Below, in pieces: positions 21,455 through 32,714 of a DNA stretch of 64,000 nucleotides. Under the pieces are notes generated by a model. That model saw only the letters and a list, made by a program, of their open reading frames with translations, did no database searches and was not told the origin of the DNA. A program made the position numbers and the translations under genes. How positions within the stretch are numbered: the stretch's first letter is position 1; the number at the start of each line of letters is the position of its first letter. The stretch is from Cryptomeria japonica (taxonomy: Eukaryota > Streptophyta > Pinopsida > Cupressales > Cupressaceae): the NCBI RefSeq assembly GCF_030272615.1, contig NC_081408.1:408762889-408826888 (forward strand), in the 5' to 3' direction.

Positions 21455-24400
21455 CTACTCTAACTCCCCTATTGTTTTTGCTGCCTCTTGACATTGTGTA
21501 ATTAAGTAAGTATATCTATCCATCAGTGTGACATTGAACTGAGCCGGAGGTCCCAAATGTTGGGCCTCATATGCATCTGACTGACTCAGTACTTGCTCTT
21601 CCTCCATAACCCTTGTGTTAGTTATCCCTAATCCAAAAACTCTAAGTAAATGCTTTACAAAATCCTCATATTTTAAAACTACCTTGAGGAGAGGAACTCG
21701 GATGTCTGCCACATCCTTCACATACTGTTGAAGCATCTCAATCTTCAGTTCCAAAATGTATCTGTAAGAATGCAGGTTCTCATAACTATCACCACCCAAG
21801 AGGTCTTCCTCTATTATTACTTCCTCTCCTAGGTGCAAAACTTTACTTAATATTCAGAATTGTTTACTAAACACATTGAGATTCTGCTCCCATTGCTAAG
21901 AGCAAGAAGCTAATGCTCCTCCTACCTGTACTGCCTCCTTGTACTTCTTCATAGTATTTTGTAAAAATAATCTAATTTTTGAGGCATTTATTTGGGTCGA
22001 TGACTTCTCTATAGCAGACACCTATCTTACCTCCATTAATGCTTTTACCTCTCCCTCTGGGAGTGATGAGGTTGAAGGTAGATTATCATTTCTGCAAGTA
22101 TCTAAAGGCTTACCCATTTCTACCAGCAGTTGCTTGTACTGCTCCAGCTATGCTTTGATCTCTACATGAGAGGTATGTTCTTTCTCTATTCATCCCCTGA
22201 TGATGCTGGTAGCTAGTTCCAAAGTAACCAACTCCCCCCACTTTGTTTTCTTACCCAGTTTTACGTGAGATAATTGGTACTTCAGGGAGGTTTGACCTTC
22301 TTTTTGTAGTGGAACTGCCACATCCACAACCACTTCACCGAAACTTGTTCTCAACATATAATGCACCATTTTAGGTTTCTTAACCTTCCTTGGTTCCTCT
22401 GTGATTTCCTGTTGTAGTGTAACCTTAGGTAACATTGCTTTCCTCTTCTTCCTCTCGAAGGTGAAATCCAACCATTTTGGCACAACTTTATCCTTATCAC
22501 CTTCGTGAGGTACTATGTCGGTGGTCACGATGTGCACATTTGACTATTCCTCTGCTTCATCCTTCTCTTCCGCTTCTGTATATTTAGGATCTTGAGGCGA
22601 AGCAACTTGGCGGGCCAAATTAGTTTGGAGAGCAATGTTAACATTTAGCTGTTGTTGCTTGTGCAACTCTCCCAACTTACCACTGACCTCTTCTCCAAAT
22701 ATCCTTCCCTCATCTGTTTCTCCCATACCTTGTCTGGCAGCTATATCTTTAAGGAGGTCTTCTTGGTCTTGAGGGGTTAAAACTAATCTTTCATTCAACA
22801 AATCCTCTGCCTCACTTTGTTCTTTCTCCCCTCCAAGTGATTGTTGTTCCCTAAGTTGTTCCTCTTCCTGATCAGAATTTGATTCAATATTTTAGATAAT
22901 TACAGTCTCAGTGGTAGGCCTAAATGCCTGTGTCCTGGGTGGCACTGTGGTTGTATCAATTGGTGGTGGCATGGGAGGAGTAGTAACCAAGACCTGTGCT
23001 GCAACTATTGAGGGAGGCCGAGTCGGTGCATTCTCATTTGTTTCTCTTTGTTCTTCTTCTTCCCGAACGCCTTCCCTTGGAGTTTGCCCAATTGTTGTTC
23101 TCGCAAGAAGAAAAACTTTGCTAGTAGTACAACACCCAGCCCATGTGTCACTCCAAGATCCACAACCTTCTTCAACAATTCAGATTTTCTCATTTGCACG
23201 TGAAGTTTCTCCATTAATTCATCAGTGCTTTCTTCAGGCCCAGCTGCAACATCTAGGTCAGTTCACGTATTTTTCCTTGAGCTCGATCTTGTCTTGCAAG
23301 CATATTCCTTATAATCCATTGATTGGGGCACACCTGAGGTGGACTCCTTTTGCTTCCCTTTTGAAGCACTTGGCCTAACTCTCAAGCTAAGCCACTATCT
23401 AGTTTTATTTATTACTACTTGGGTTACTTGGTCTATCTTCACATCTTCATGCGCTGATCACCTTATAGGAGAAAGGGCCCTTTTATCAATTCCCTGTTCT
23501 TTATACATAGTGTCTAGTAATTCTCCATCATCCCTCAGGTTTTTGGGGAGATTTGTTTCTATTTTAAAATCTCTAATTTGAGGCACCGATAGTCTGTAAT
23601 AATTATTTTCCCTTACCTCAAAACTGTCCTGGAGGTTTGCCCAAAAATCCTCTAGTTTGGGCTTGTGCCCCTCATATGCCTTAGGCATACATTGTTTGAG
23701 TTTTCCGTAAGGATCATAGTATTCCCTAGCATAATCAAATCATTTCAAGTTTAAATCTTGGAGCTCTTGCTCTGCCATCTTTGCCACCTGGATTTTTGAA
23801 CAAGAAAAGTATTCAATTGAAACTAAAAGGTCTATCCCTGTCTTATGTTTTGATGATAATAGGGATTTAAGGTCGAGCAATTGTCTGACATACTCTAACA
23901 AAATGATGTGGTCATTGCAATATCTTGGCAGTAGCATTGGGTTCCCTGTAAATCCACTGACCCTTATGTATGTGGAACGTTGGTTTTGAATAAAGTAGCA
24001 CGCCCCTTCTTGGATGATTGCCATAGCTTCAAGGCTTATTTTGTACCCTGTATCACCTGTTAGTTTAATGATCATAGGGAAGAGGAAGACATCATTGATT
24101 CTTTTGAAGTGTGCCTTTTCGTTATTTAAAGGGAGTTGGAAATAATATTCCCAAACTTTCTTCTGGCCTTCCTCATCTCCTAGTTGGCCCTCTACCTGTA
24201 ACCCTAGGAACTTACTTGCTCGGGCAACCACCCAGATGACATAAGAGGTAAAAAAGAACTTCTTGGTTTGGTGCACCTCCTTCATCTGTTTACATATATT
24301 GTCTGAGAGGATTTGGGCCCAATCAAACTATTGCTTCCCTATGAGGATGGTAGTCATAAACTAGAACATCCAAGGATGGAAATGCTTGTAATGAGGCTTG

Positions 24401-24864
24401 CCAAAGGCCTTGCTCAACATAATATTTAAATCCCTCTGTGGCTCCCTGAAACTTGCCCTTAATATATATGTGGCCTTTAGCCATATTTTTCTTTCCTCTT
24501 CTAGCCAGTTTTCATTCATATGCTTCTTGTTTGAGGTCACATTATTTTTCCACATTCCCAGGGCTTCTTCTTCAGTGGTAAGGAGTACTTCATCCCTTGT
24601 AGGGATTCCAAACACAAATTGTAACATGTCTAGGGAAAAATCAATCACCGTCCTATCCTGTGTATCTGTATATTTCCTGGTATCCGCATCATAGAATTGT
24701 GTGATTGTCATGATGAATTCGGGGGCCTGGACTGACTGCGGGAAGATAGTAGCCTCCAATAGGCTTGATCTTTTGATTCTTCTTAATGGGGCCTCTGGCC
24801 TTGGTCTCTCCACTTGTGTTCTGATATCCTCAATCTCTATATGCCCTATCTCAGTGTCGGTCAC
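21455..24864 (-). pseudogene. LTR-encoded ORF of LTR-A, right copy (unknown function), broken
   Basis: About 1,100 codons in the sense direction, split by several stops and frameshifts. Blocks in order: ERPRPEAPLRRIKRS; SLDMLQFVFGIPTRDEV (near 24600); FDWAQIL near 24320; FKRINDVFLFPMIIK; YYDPYGKL near 23715; IETNLPKNLRDDGELLD; VRKSELLKKVVDLGVT-like region near 23160; QVASPQDPKY; a basic stretch ERKKRKAMLPK (22450) that could be a nuclear signal; and a helical tail (21838-21455) rich in heptad-like leucines. The YDPxG and FD-aromatic-A blocks align with those in LTR-B and LTR-C. The ATG of the left copy is ATT here. No enzymatic motif is recognised. Confidence 0.65.
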
Positions 24865-25039
24865 CCATTTGATCTAATCATCTATCTTTGACAGATACAC
24901 TTGTCCCTAGTTATGGTACTTAATTGTTATAGGAATTTTATCTATTTCTTTGCCTCTCTTGATGGAAGTTGGGTCCATCTAGTCACTTTAACTTGCAAGA
25001 AAGAACCAAGCATTAATCCATCGTATAAAACATTAAAAA

Positions 25040-26280
25040 CATCTTCCACCTCAGGACTTCGGGGTTCCGGGGTAGGTAATTCCCTTATTAGACAAATGAC
25101 CTTGGAACTCTAAGGTTCTGGAGTTTTGGGATGGGTAAACTGGATAGAGTCCGGAACTCCAGGGTTTTAGGGTTTCGAGCTTGATAGATGAGGTTAACTT
25201 CGTGATCTCAGAGTTTCGAGATCCCGGGGTAGATCGAAAAGACACCCAAAAAAAGATGTTCCGAAGATTCGGGGTTCTGGGGTTTAAACACAGTGACCCC
25301 AAAAGGATGGACTTCGGGACCTCGAGGTTTCAGGATCCTGGGGTCTAGGGTATTTCCCTTTATAAAGTAAGATAATCCAGAACTTCGGGGTTCCAGGGTT
25401 GATGGGAAGACACGACCTAACCCGAAACTTAGGGGGTCCGGGGTGGAAAACCTAGGGCACGCGAAAAACCAAAACAAGACGAAAAAACCAAAAAGGAAAA
25501 AACAAGAAACTCACAAAATGATCTAATATAGAAATCAACAAGAAAAAGAAAGAAATTCACCAACCTGGAGAGGAAAAAACACGGAAGATCATGGAAGAAA
25601 ACACGACAAGATGAAAGCGTGAAGTCGGGAGGTTGCAGTTAAGAGCTCTAGAAAGTCGAATGCACAAATGAGCTTAGAAAAGCTCATTCTTTTTATTTAT
25701 ACCCCCTCAAAATTCATCTGTATGATCGTCTTAAATAGGACCTCGGGACTCTGGGGTTCTAGGGTCGCAAGCAAAATAACACCAAAATCCACCTTGGGAC
25801 TATGGGGTTCCGAGGTGAATCACAAAAACATGCAAATAAGCAAAAGACCTCGGGACTCTAGGGTTCCGAGGTTCCGAGGTAAACAAAACATAAAAGACCT
25901 TGGGACTCTGAGGTTCCGGAGTTTCGAGGTAAACAGGAACAAAATGACCTCGGAACTCTAGGGTTTCGGGGTTCTGGGGTCTTTAAACAAGACAACCTCG
26001 GGACTTCAGGACTCTAAAGTTCCGAGGAAAACATGTCAAAATAGCACCTGAAGAACTCGGGACTTCAGGACCCTGAAGTTTCGAGGCTTCAAGAAAAAGG
26101 AAAAGACAAGGCACAACTTCAGAACTTCGGGGATCCGAGGTTCTGGGGTTGTGCACCAACAAACAAACAAAGGAGGCCTACCTCAGGAGTCTGGGGTTCC
26201 AGGGTAGGGCAAAGTAAAAACAAACAAAGGAGACCTTGGGAGTCTGGGGTTTCAAGGTTCTGAGGTTTCCAGGCAAAACT
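25040..26280. repeat. Array of GC-rich palindromic subrepeats in LTR-A (right copy)
   Basis: Counterpart of the array at 3490-4720, with the same 'acctcgggactctggggttc' type units, for example near 25737, 25795, 25846, 25896, 25946, 25996 and 26060. Unit number and exact arms differ between the two LTR copies, so the array has changed since the LTRs were identical. Confidence 0.8.
25694..25701 (-). promoter_or_regulatory. TATA-like box upstream of the LTR-A ORF (right copy)
   Basis: TATAAATA on the minus strand, kept at the same place as 4126-4133 in the other LTR copy, about 830 bases before the start of open sequence at 24864. Confidence 0.5.
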
Positions 26281-26364
26281 AAAAATAAAACAACAGAAAG
26301 CAAAAGAGGGACCCATACTTTCAACACAAGGAAACTAATGGGGGTAGGTATTCAGGGCATAACA

Positions 26365-27337
26365 GGATGAATACCCACAAGTATTCTAAACTCTTTTGAT
26401 GTTATCCCTGTTAGGATCCAAGCTTGTTAAAGCTTTTACAAAAATTCATGTTAGGAATAGATCCTATTAGGGACCACCCGGTTAAGGGATTGACTATAAT
26501 GCCCTATTAGAAGCAATACCTTGTTATGAGTAACCTTGGTAGAGGATTTGAAATCTAATCTAATGGATCACCTGGTTAGAGGATTTAGATAGCACTAAGC
26601 CTGTTAAAGCTTACCAGGTTAAGGGATTTGGTTGTTGTAATTGTTAGAGAACATCAAAGGTTTGTTGATTTGGTAAATAGCACTAATCTTCTTGATTAGA
26701 TCCTTTTCATGCTTCTATCTGTCTTCACACATACTGCAGATACACTTTCTGGTTTGCCAATCAATCACACTAACACTTAACCAAAATTGCCAACACTACA
26801 ACAAAACAACTCATCGATCTTATAAGGAAAACAACAGGTCGGTAACACATCATAAACCTAAGATGTCATAGAGATTACAAACAAATCGGTTCAAGTATGA
26901 CCGTTATATTACATAACAATCATTGCACATTGTTCAAGACAAGCTCGACCGCTCCTTTATCACCGCTTCATCGGTTCTAGTAATTCATCATGCATTTTCC
27001 TCTCCATGCAATGTACTCGCTCATTCCCAAGATAAAATCATTATCTCTATGCACCAAAAACCATTTGAACCTCTTCACATACAATATGCATACATGGCAT
27101 AATCATTACCGCTCATCATTTGATCATAAACCAATACAACAGATTCACCAAGCTCCATCGCTTAGGGTTTGGCACATCAACAGGTAGGGTTACCGATTGA
27201 TCTCATTGCTTCTTAAGTAATATCGGTTTCCTTCACTAGCTCACCTACCGGTTGCAAAACAACATCATTACTGGTTATAATTGACATCAATGACAACATA
27301 ATAGCTCATCAATGCAATCATCATGCAAATGCCAACA
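26365..27337 (-). mobile_element. Copia-type LTR (5' part), broken by gypsy-1
   Basis: On the minus strand it starts TGTTGGCATTTGC at 27337 and is homologous to the block at 1-1055. Repeated 'gttagaggattt' and 'ggttaaggg' phrases resemble the 'cctctagcaagg' repeats of the copia-1 LTR. It stops at 26365 in the middle of a recognisable 'cttgtgggt' phrase where gypsy-1 begins, so gypsy-1 inserted into it. Confidence 0.65.
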
Positions 27338-28479
27338 ATATTATGGTCCATTCAGGATTACTGTCCACTTAGGGTCATGGTTGGGTACACCCCAATTAGG
27401 GTTAGCATTAGTGTTTGGTTTATCATTCTTGGATAAATATTTAGGATTACCATCAAAGTTTATTTTATAATTAGGGTTAAGTAAGCATTATCTTCTAAAT
27501 AGGGTTCACTTCAGATTAGATCCAGGATCCAATGAGGCTTACAATTCAATTAGGGATTAGTTAGGGTTCATTTAGAAATATATAGTGGGTGAGGTTAAGG
27601 TTAGGGTTCTACAATAAAACTTTAGGTTAGGGTTATGTTTATAGTTATGGTTTTGTTAAGTATTAGGGTTCAATGTATATATATTGAGTTTATAGTTATG
27701 ATAAAATAATAATAAATAATGATATAATAATAAGAAGAATATAATACCATTATAATAATCATATAATAATATATAATAGTATATTAATAATATTATTATA
27801 ATAAAATAATAATATTATGTCGAAGGGGTTGAGTTTAGTGTTTTCATTGTGGAGACTCAAGTTCATTTTTTGAAGGGACATGAAAAGTACAATTCTAAGT
27901 CATGTCTCAAAAGTAGACTTCTAAGTAGTGACTCCTAGTCTTCTATAGGTATTTAATTTATTAATTTATTGTTATAATTATTAATATGATACTATATTAT
28001 TTATTATAGTTATATTTTTATATTATTAAATTACATAACCTAACCCTAACCTACCCATAATAATATTATTTTTATATTTTTATGCAAGTTGTGTATTTAA
28101 ATATTAATCTTTTAAAAAAGAAAAGATTAAATTTAAATAATTGAAATTAATAATATCTATGTTGATATAAATTGTTGTTCTTAGTATTATATTATTAAAT
28201 CACATAATCTAATTCTAACCTAACTACAATAATATTGTTGATTTATATTTTTATATGGTTCATATATTTAGATTTTCATATTTAAAAAATAAAATATTTA
28301 GAAGGAAGGGGATGTAGGGATAAAAAATAAGAGTTGTGATGATGCTTCCATAACCTCCCAAAATTAGGACTTTCTACAAATCTCCTATGTGATATGGTGT
28401 TGGGAAATGACAGGTTGATCCATGGTCTCCTGCCTCAGGTTCTTTGTCTCCTCTGATCCATAGATCTTAGAATCATATA
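27338..28479. other. AT-rich intergenic DNA with scattered telomere-like motifs
   Basis: No coding potential. From 27360 to 27680 the hexamer TTAGGG appears at least eight times at irregular spacing of about 20-60 bases, often as 'ttagggtt'. From 27690 to 28280 the sequence is mostly A and T, with the complementary form 'cctaaccctaacc' near 28036. Confidence 0.6.
28010..28300. repeat. Diverged direct repeat in AT-rich DNA
   Basis: The stretch from about 28020 ('ttattaaattacataacctaac', continuing to 'ataatattattttt') is repeated from about 28190 with substitutions. Each unit is roughly 110 bases and the offset about 170 bases. Confidence 0.6.
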
Positions 28480-30008
28480 GAGCTCTCTTAAACAACGACA
28501 GGTGCTAGGGCTGACACAATTAGGGTTGCGAGCAATGTGGGTCTTAATGGCATGGAGAAACTATCATCCTCCTTTGTAGACAATCTTGGATGCGAAAAGT
28601 CCCAAAATGGATTGAAGGTGTTGGGTCCGAGGTCACGATGGATGGGGAACAACAAAACCCCTGTGAAGGATAGGGAACTCCATTCAGCACCATAGTCTCT
28701 CCAATCTACCAAAACCCCTCTCAAAATTCACTTTAAGGATGATATTTTATATGAGGTAGATGAGAAGGTAGTTTTCTTGCTAATCATGGTCTAATTGGGA
28801 GATTTTGTGGGTTGTGGTTGAGTTTAGCAGAGCTACACAAATTCATTTCTAATAATTGGAGCCCCATTCTAGAAGGTGATTTTTATATCTACCCTTGTGC
28901 GTGGGGTTTTTTCATTGTGGTGTTTGATAAATTGGAGAATCGCCACTCCAAAATTTGTGATTACCAATGGGATTGTGAGGAACATATGCTAATGTTAAAA
29001 CCATGACACCCCACTTTCAATCTGATATCAAAATCTTTCTCTATAATATATTAACTTGGGTAAGGCTTCTAAACCTTCCTCCACAATTTTTTTTGACTCC
29101 TACTTCAAAGAAATTGGCAACTCACTTAGGAAGCTTCTATGGGTTGATGAGGGATCCTCCAATTTTTTTCACACAACATATGCTCTCATTTTGGTGGACA
29201 TTAAAACATAACTAAAGATCTTTTTGTTGAGATATCACTCAACTCAAAAAATGGATGTTGGACTCAAGTTATAGGCTACAAAGGTATTCCCTTTTAATGT
29301 TGCAGATGCTTCAATATTGGGCATGTTTCTACTCATGTGCCAAACGGAGAAACAATAACATAAGGATGTAAAGATAATTGAGGTGGATCCTAAAGCACCC
29401 AACAATGGTGGTGGTGACCTGGCTTCTCCTAGTAAGGCATTATCTCCATTAAGGACTTGGTAGTTGACTCTTCTCAAGGAAGTGATAGTGAAAAGTCCAC
29501 CTAGTTTCCAAATAAAATATTGACTAAGCAGATTGAACGCTTGAGAAAGGTGTCTTCGGGTGAAAGGAATGTGTCTACAAGGTTGGTTGATGGACTCTTA
29601 CAAAAGCATGAGGAGTGCCTCAATGTTGTAACCTCAAGAGAAAAATGGATATTAGTTAAAAGAAAGAAGAAAAATGAAGCTAATTTCAACATACAACTTC
29701 ACTCCCACTCTAAAGATAGAGTTATTTCCTAAATTTGTTATTGTTTAGGCATGTCCCCATTTTGGACTAGGAGACTCGTTGTTGGCTTCAATCACCTATT
29801 TATGGGCGAGGTCTTCTTTGTTGAGTTTTGGGGTATTTGGCTTTGTATGTTTGGAGGTGGTTTTATGTTCATTTGACTATCTGCTTTTGTGTTGTGCCTA
29901 TTAATGGGCTTTGGTGGCTTACAACCATGATTTGATGTAAAAACTCTTTCATTTAAATTAATATAAATGGGTGTAATCCTTAAGTTTCTATTTACTTACC
30001 AAAAAAAT
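28480..30008 (+). mobile_element. LINE (non-LTR retrotransposon) remnant lacking ORF2
   Basis: An ORF1-like coding region is followed within about 300 bases by a typical plant LINE 3' tail: a T/G-rich 'ctttgtatgtttggaggtgg' stretch, 'tttgatgtaaaaactc', and a short A-run at about 30001-30007. No RT or endonuclease motif is seen between them, so ORF2 is deleted or this is a non-autonomous derivative. The 5' end is placed only approximately. Confidence 0.6.
28680..29732 (+). pseudogene. LINE ORF1-like protein (DUF4283-type with zinc knuckle), broken
   Basis: Across at least three frameshifts the translation shows the layout of plant LINE ORF1 proteins: LHKFISNNWSPILEGDFY and GFFIVVFDKLEN (DUF4283-like), then WVRLLNLPPQFF and KKLATHLGSFYGL, then a degraded knuckle CCRCFNIGHVSTHV where the last Cys is missing, then a basic stretch (VKRKKKNEANF) to the end of the frame at 29732. 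ORF1 proteins bind LINE RNA. Family assignment rests on motif pattern recalled from known plant LINEs. Confidence 0.6.
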
Positions 30009-30165
30009 ATAGTAAAAGATTTAGATTAAATTTAAATTATATTATAATTACGCCAAGGGCGTATTATACTCTCATATGGATGCAAAAACGTCCGTCAAGA
30101 AAAACTACAAGCATTTAATTTGACTTGTTTGTGACACTTAAATGCATGAAAAGCAAATAAATATT

Positions 30166-30191
30166 TTATTATTATTATTATTATTATTATT
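30166..30191. repeat. (TTA)n microsatellite
   Basis: An almost pure run of TTA/ATT trinucleotides, about eight units. Confidence 0.9.
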
Positions 30192-30478
30192 TATTTTTAC
30201 CTCCCATACACTCAATTTTAAACTAATTTTAATTATTTAATACTAATTATATCTTCACTTCCACCTTCCAACAACACTCAAAGTTTAACTGATCAATCAA
30301 TTTGTGTATCCCCATCATGCAATCAATTAACTTCGTAATTATCTTTATGGGGGATTGAAAGTGTCCCTACATAAAGTCCACTTTTTTTCTCAAGGATGAG
30401 GATAAGAAGGAATATAAAATAAATATATAATAATTATTATTTGGTAATATAAAAATAATAATATATTAAAACATAATA

Positions 30479-30749
30479 TTATTATTTTTGCTTGGTAATG
30501 GGCTGAAGCCGAATCGCATTTGATTGGAGCTATGAACCAGTGAGACAACATTTTTGAGGGGCCTCATGCTCATATTTGCTTGGAAATAACACCCTTATAT
30601 CTCCTTGTGTCGTCATGTCTTCCACACTCAGGCATAACCTTATCTCTCCATTGCCTATGTGTGGGACACATGGGCCTCGAGTGGACTCGAACCCAAGACC
30701 TCCCATGTAAGAGGCTCGTAGCTAACAGCTATGTTGTGGGGTCATCCCC
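30479..30749 (-). mobile_element. tRNA-derived SINE with perfect 16-bp target duplication
   Basis: A 271-bp element flanked by identical 16-mers ATATTAAAACATAATA at 30463-30478 and 30750-30765. On the minus strand its 5' part contains GGTTCGAGTCC (30683-30693), a perfect match to the RNA polymerase III B box; an A-box-like 'catagctgttagcta' lies upstream at the right distance but is a weaker match. The 3' end is A-rich ('aaaaataataa'). Long identical flanks, B box and A-rich tail together fit a SINE mobilised by LINE machinery. Confidence 0.85.
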
Positions 30750-30765
30750 ATATTAAAACATAATA

Positions 30766-31699
30766 ATACAATTATATCTTAATAATAATTTATTATTAAT
30801 TACAATATCATAATATAATAATGATTTAATTAATTACAATATAATAATTTTTTTAAGTAAAATAATAAACAAATATAATATATTTCAGCATACTTTACCT
30901 TTCTCTAAGGATAGGTATGCTAGTTAATACATAATATTATTATTATGAATAAATTAAACTTAATATCTTTTAGTGTGCTTTATATAGATTAGACTTAAGA
31001 TATATATGCTAGTTTTTTATATTTATCGCATAAGAGATTATCTTCCACTTACATAGGAAAAAACCTACCTAAAAATTCATTTTTACTTATTCATGAGTAG
31101 AGATGCTAGCAAACCAACAAACCAACATGTGCCAGTGGTAGGTTGTGAAGATTTTTCATAGTACCTAAGATTGATATTCTTGGACCCTCATCTCTACCTC
31201 AAGGGGCTTTGAATTCCTTGACAACAGTATATCCCCTTTTCTTCAACATCTTGAAACCAATTCCTTTGGTGTCTTTTACAAAAACTGAAAAAGGAATTTC
31301 GCGAAGGGGGTTAACAATGTTGTCACTTATTTCCATTTGAGCAACTTTTGTTTAATTTGTTTAGCAACTTTTCACACTTCAACTACAAATCAATCATCAA
31401 TTCTTCCTTAACAACCTATTCTTCATTAAGTTTTTACATAGCTTGGATGCATACTTTTTCTTCTCACCTAATCCTTTGATGAAAGGGTTTCAAAATTGGG
31501 AAAGATTTTTCTCCATTTCTATAGTTTGGTACATGACAAGACTATGGTTGTTTAACAATCATTGATTCTCTTTGAACTTGACATATCAATTTTCCTTCAA
31601 AAGCAACTGTAGACCACTCATTTCGAGAAGCAAAACAAAAGCCTACATCTTGGAGATAGCCAAAATACTTGAAATTATTTACAACGATCAAAGATATTT
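30766..31699. other. AT-rich and unassigned DNA
   Basis: 30766-31050 is AT-rich low-complexity sequence. 31100-31699 is more balanced, but I see no long open frame; a short minus-strand segment near 31200-31320 reads KGIGFKMLKKRGY, loosely like a G-patch, without further support. Confidence 0.4.
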
Positions 31700-31717
31700 T
31701 CTTCAAAAAAGTCAACT

Positions 31718-31930
31718 CTAGTGTTCTTGTTGGCCTAGAGTTATGATGACAATATGGGATCTAGTATAGCTAATGTTTCTTTCCCATATTAAAGGTTGAC
31801 GAAACACAATATCAAATAAATATAGTGGTACCATGTCATAGAGCACTTCATCCTGCAATCTGCTTGATTGTGTGACAAAAATAGAATTGTCGTGTAACTC
31901 ATATATGTCTTCACCCAACCATATATGCAT
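31718..31930 (-). pseudogene. Possible Ty3/gypsy protease/RT-lead fragment
   Basis: The translation ends in DEVLYDMVPLYLFDIVFRQP, which resembles the EVLCDVVPMDxCHxLLGRPW block that closes protease in many plant gypsy polyproteins. The neighbouring sequence cannot be followed as RT. It could be a small relic or chance similarity. Confidence 0.35.
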
Positions 31931-32712
31931 GGTTGAGGGTGAGATGTCATTGGAAGATTCAACCTTATTACATCTTCTTAATCATGTTATTCTAGATGCC
32001 ATTATCCTCAAAAAAAAGAAGAAGAAAGAAAGAAGATGGTCCCTTCACCAATAGCTATCAATGAAAAAGACAATTCAATACTCCCATCTATGGGAGAGGT
32101 TCACATTGTGGTGACAATGGTGTAGGGATAAATATCTATAATTTGTTCCCCTTCTTATGCAACATGGTCAGTGATGTCAGTGCTGATGCAAGGGCTTGTC
32201 AAGGAGTTAATGTCAAAGGCGCAATTGGTGTCTACACCTCAACCAATAGTGCTCATATCGCACAGCATTCTTTTTTCAAATGCTAGTGCACTAATAGACG
32301 TCACATTGCCCACTGGTGTGCTCACTGGTATGCTCTCAAGGACTATTATCAAGAAAATGTTTATTCAAAGGAAGACACCAAAGGTGTTGGCCAACTTCAT
32401 ATTGGCAAATGTGATGCCATCAAAGGTGTTGGCCAACTTCATATTGGCAAATTTGATGCCATCATAATCAAGAGTAGTTCCTTTCTTTCCTTAACTCATA
32501 AATTTTTCTTCAAATTTTGACAGTCCCATAGTCTTCTCCATCATGGTCAAGAGTAGTCTTTTCTTTCCTCGACACTGTTGACTTCTCTTCAATTTTGACA
32601 GCAAGACCTAGTCTTCTTTTAATGTCCTAATCTTCAAGAAATCCATTTCTCTTATTCTCAGCATGCCAACTCTTTCTGACAAGGCATGAAATCTATTCTC
32701 AACTTTGGCACA
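31931..32712 (+). repeat. copia-2 5' LTR region (left boundary unresolved)
   Basis: The right end is set by ...GGCACA at 32712, two bases before the primer-binding site. The left TG end could not be fixed, because the partner LTR is outside the window. A 42-bp unit is repeated in tandem at 32379-32420 and 32421-32462 with one mismatch. Confidence 0.5.
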
Positions 32713-32714
32713 AG

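Larger units (their letters stand above)
1056..26364 (-). mobile_element. Ty3/gypsy (Tat-like) retrotransposon 'gypsy-1' with giant coding LTRs
   Basis: In the sense (minus) direction the order is: 5' LTR (26364 to 20420), candidate primer-binding site, gag, protease, archaeal-type RNase H, RT, RNase H, integrase, about 1 kb of 3' noncoding DNA, 3' LTR (from 4813). The LTR copies match from 4813/26364 leftward until the left copy is interrupted at 1055. The extra RNase H suggests a relative of the Tat clade. Copia-1 is nested in the protease. The element lies in a copia-type LTR; its right target duplication should be GGATG (26365-26369), with the partner outside the window. Reading frames are broken many times, so the copy is dead. 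The left copy could instead be an independent LTR insertion, because no purine tract precedes it. Confidence 0.75.
20420..26364 (-). mobile_element. gypsy-1 5' LTR (LTR-A, right copy), 5.9 kb, contains an ORF
   Basis: 5,945 bp from TGTTATGCCC at 26364 to CAAACA at 20420 (minus strand). The first 3.76 kb is duplicated at 1056-4813. In sense order: palindromic subrepeats with an embedded TATA-like box, a long broken ORF, an AT-rich tail with a second TATA-like box (21031-21039), and the LTR end. Sense gag-pol follows directly after, which supports reading it as the 5' LTR and not as a neighbouring gene. Confidence 0.75.

Noticed and set aside
21455-24864. The long ORF at 21455-24864 as a host gene
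   Set aside because: The same ORF is present at the other end of gypsy-1 in the same orientation, inside a block with TG...CA ends, and gag-pol follows directly.
1056-26364. The 1056-4813 and 22606-26364 similarity as a segmental duplication
   Set aside because: The copies end exactly at TGTTATGCCC and flank a gypsy internal region in the same orientation, which fits LTRs better.
27360-27680. A true interstitial telomere array
   Set aside because: The TTAGGG motifs are not in tandem and spacing is irregular.
30660-30749. A tRNA gene on the minus strand
   Set aside because: Only the B box is good; no cloverleaf can be drawn, and the 16-bp target duplication and A-rich tail show a SINE.
31200-31320. 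G-patch-like peptide KGIGFKMLKKRGY as a host G-patch gene
   Set aside because: Only about 13 residues fit, the second half of the motif is missing and no neighbouring coding sequence supports it.
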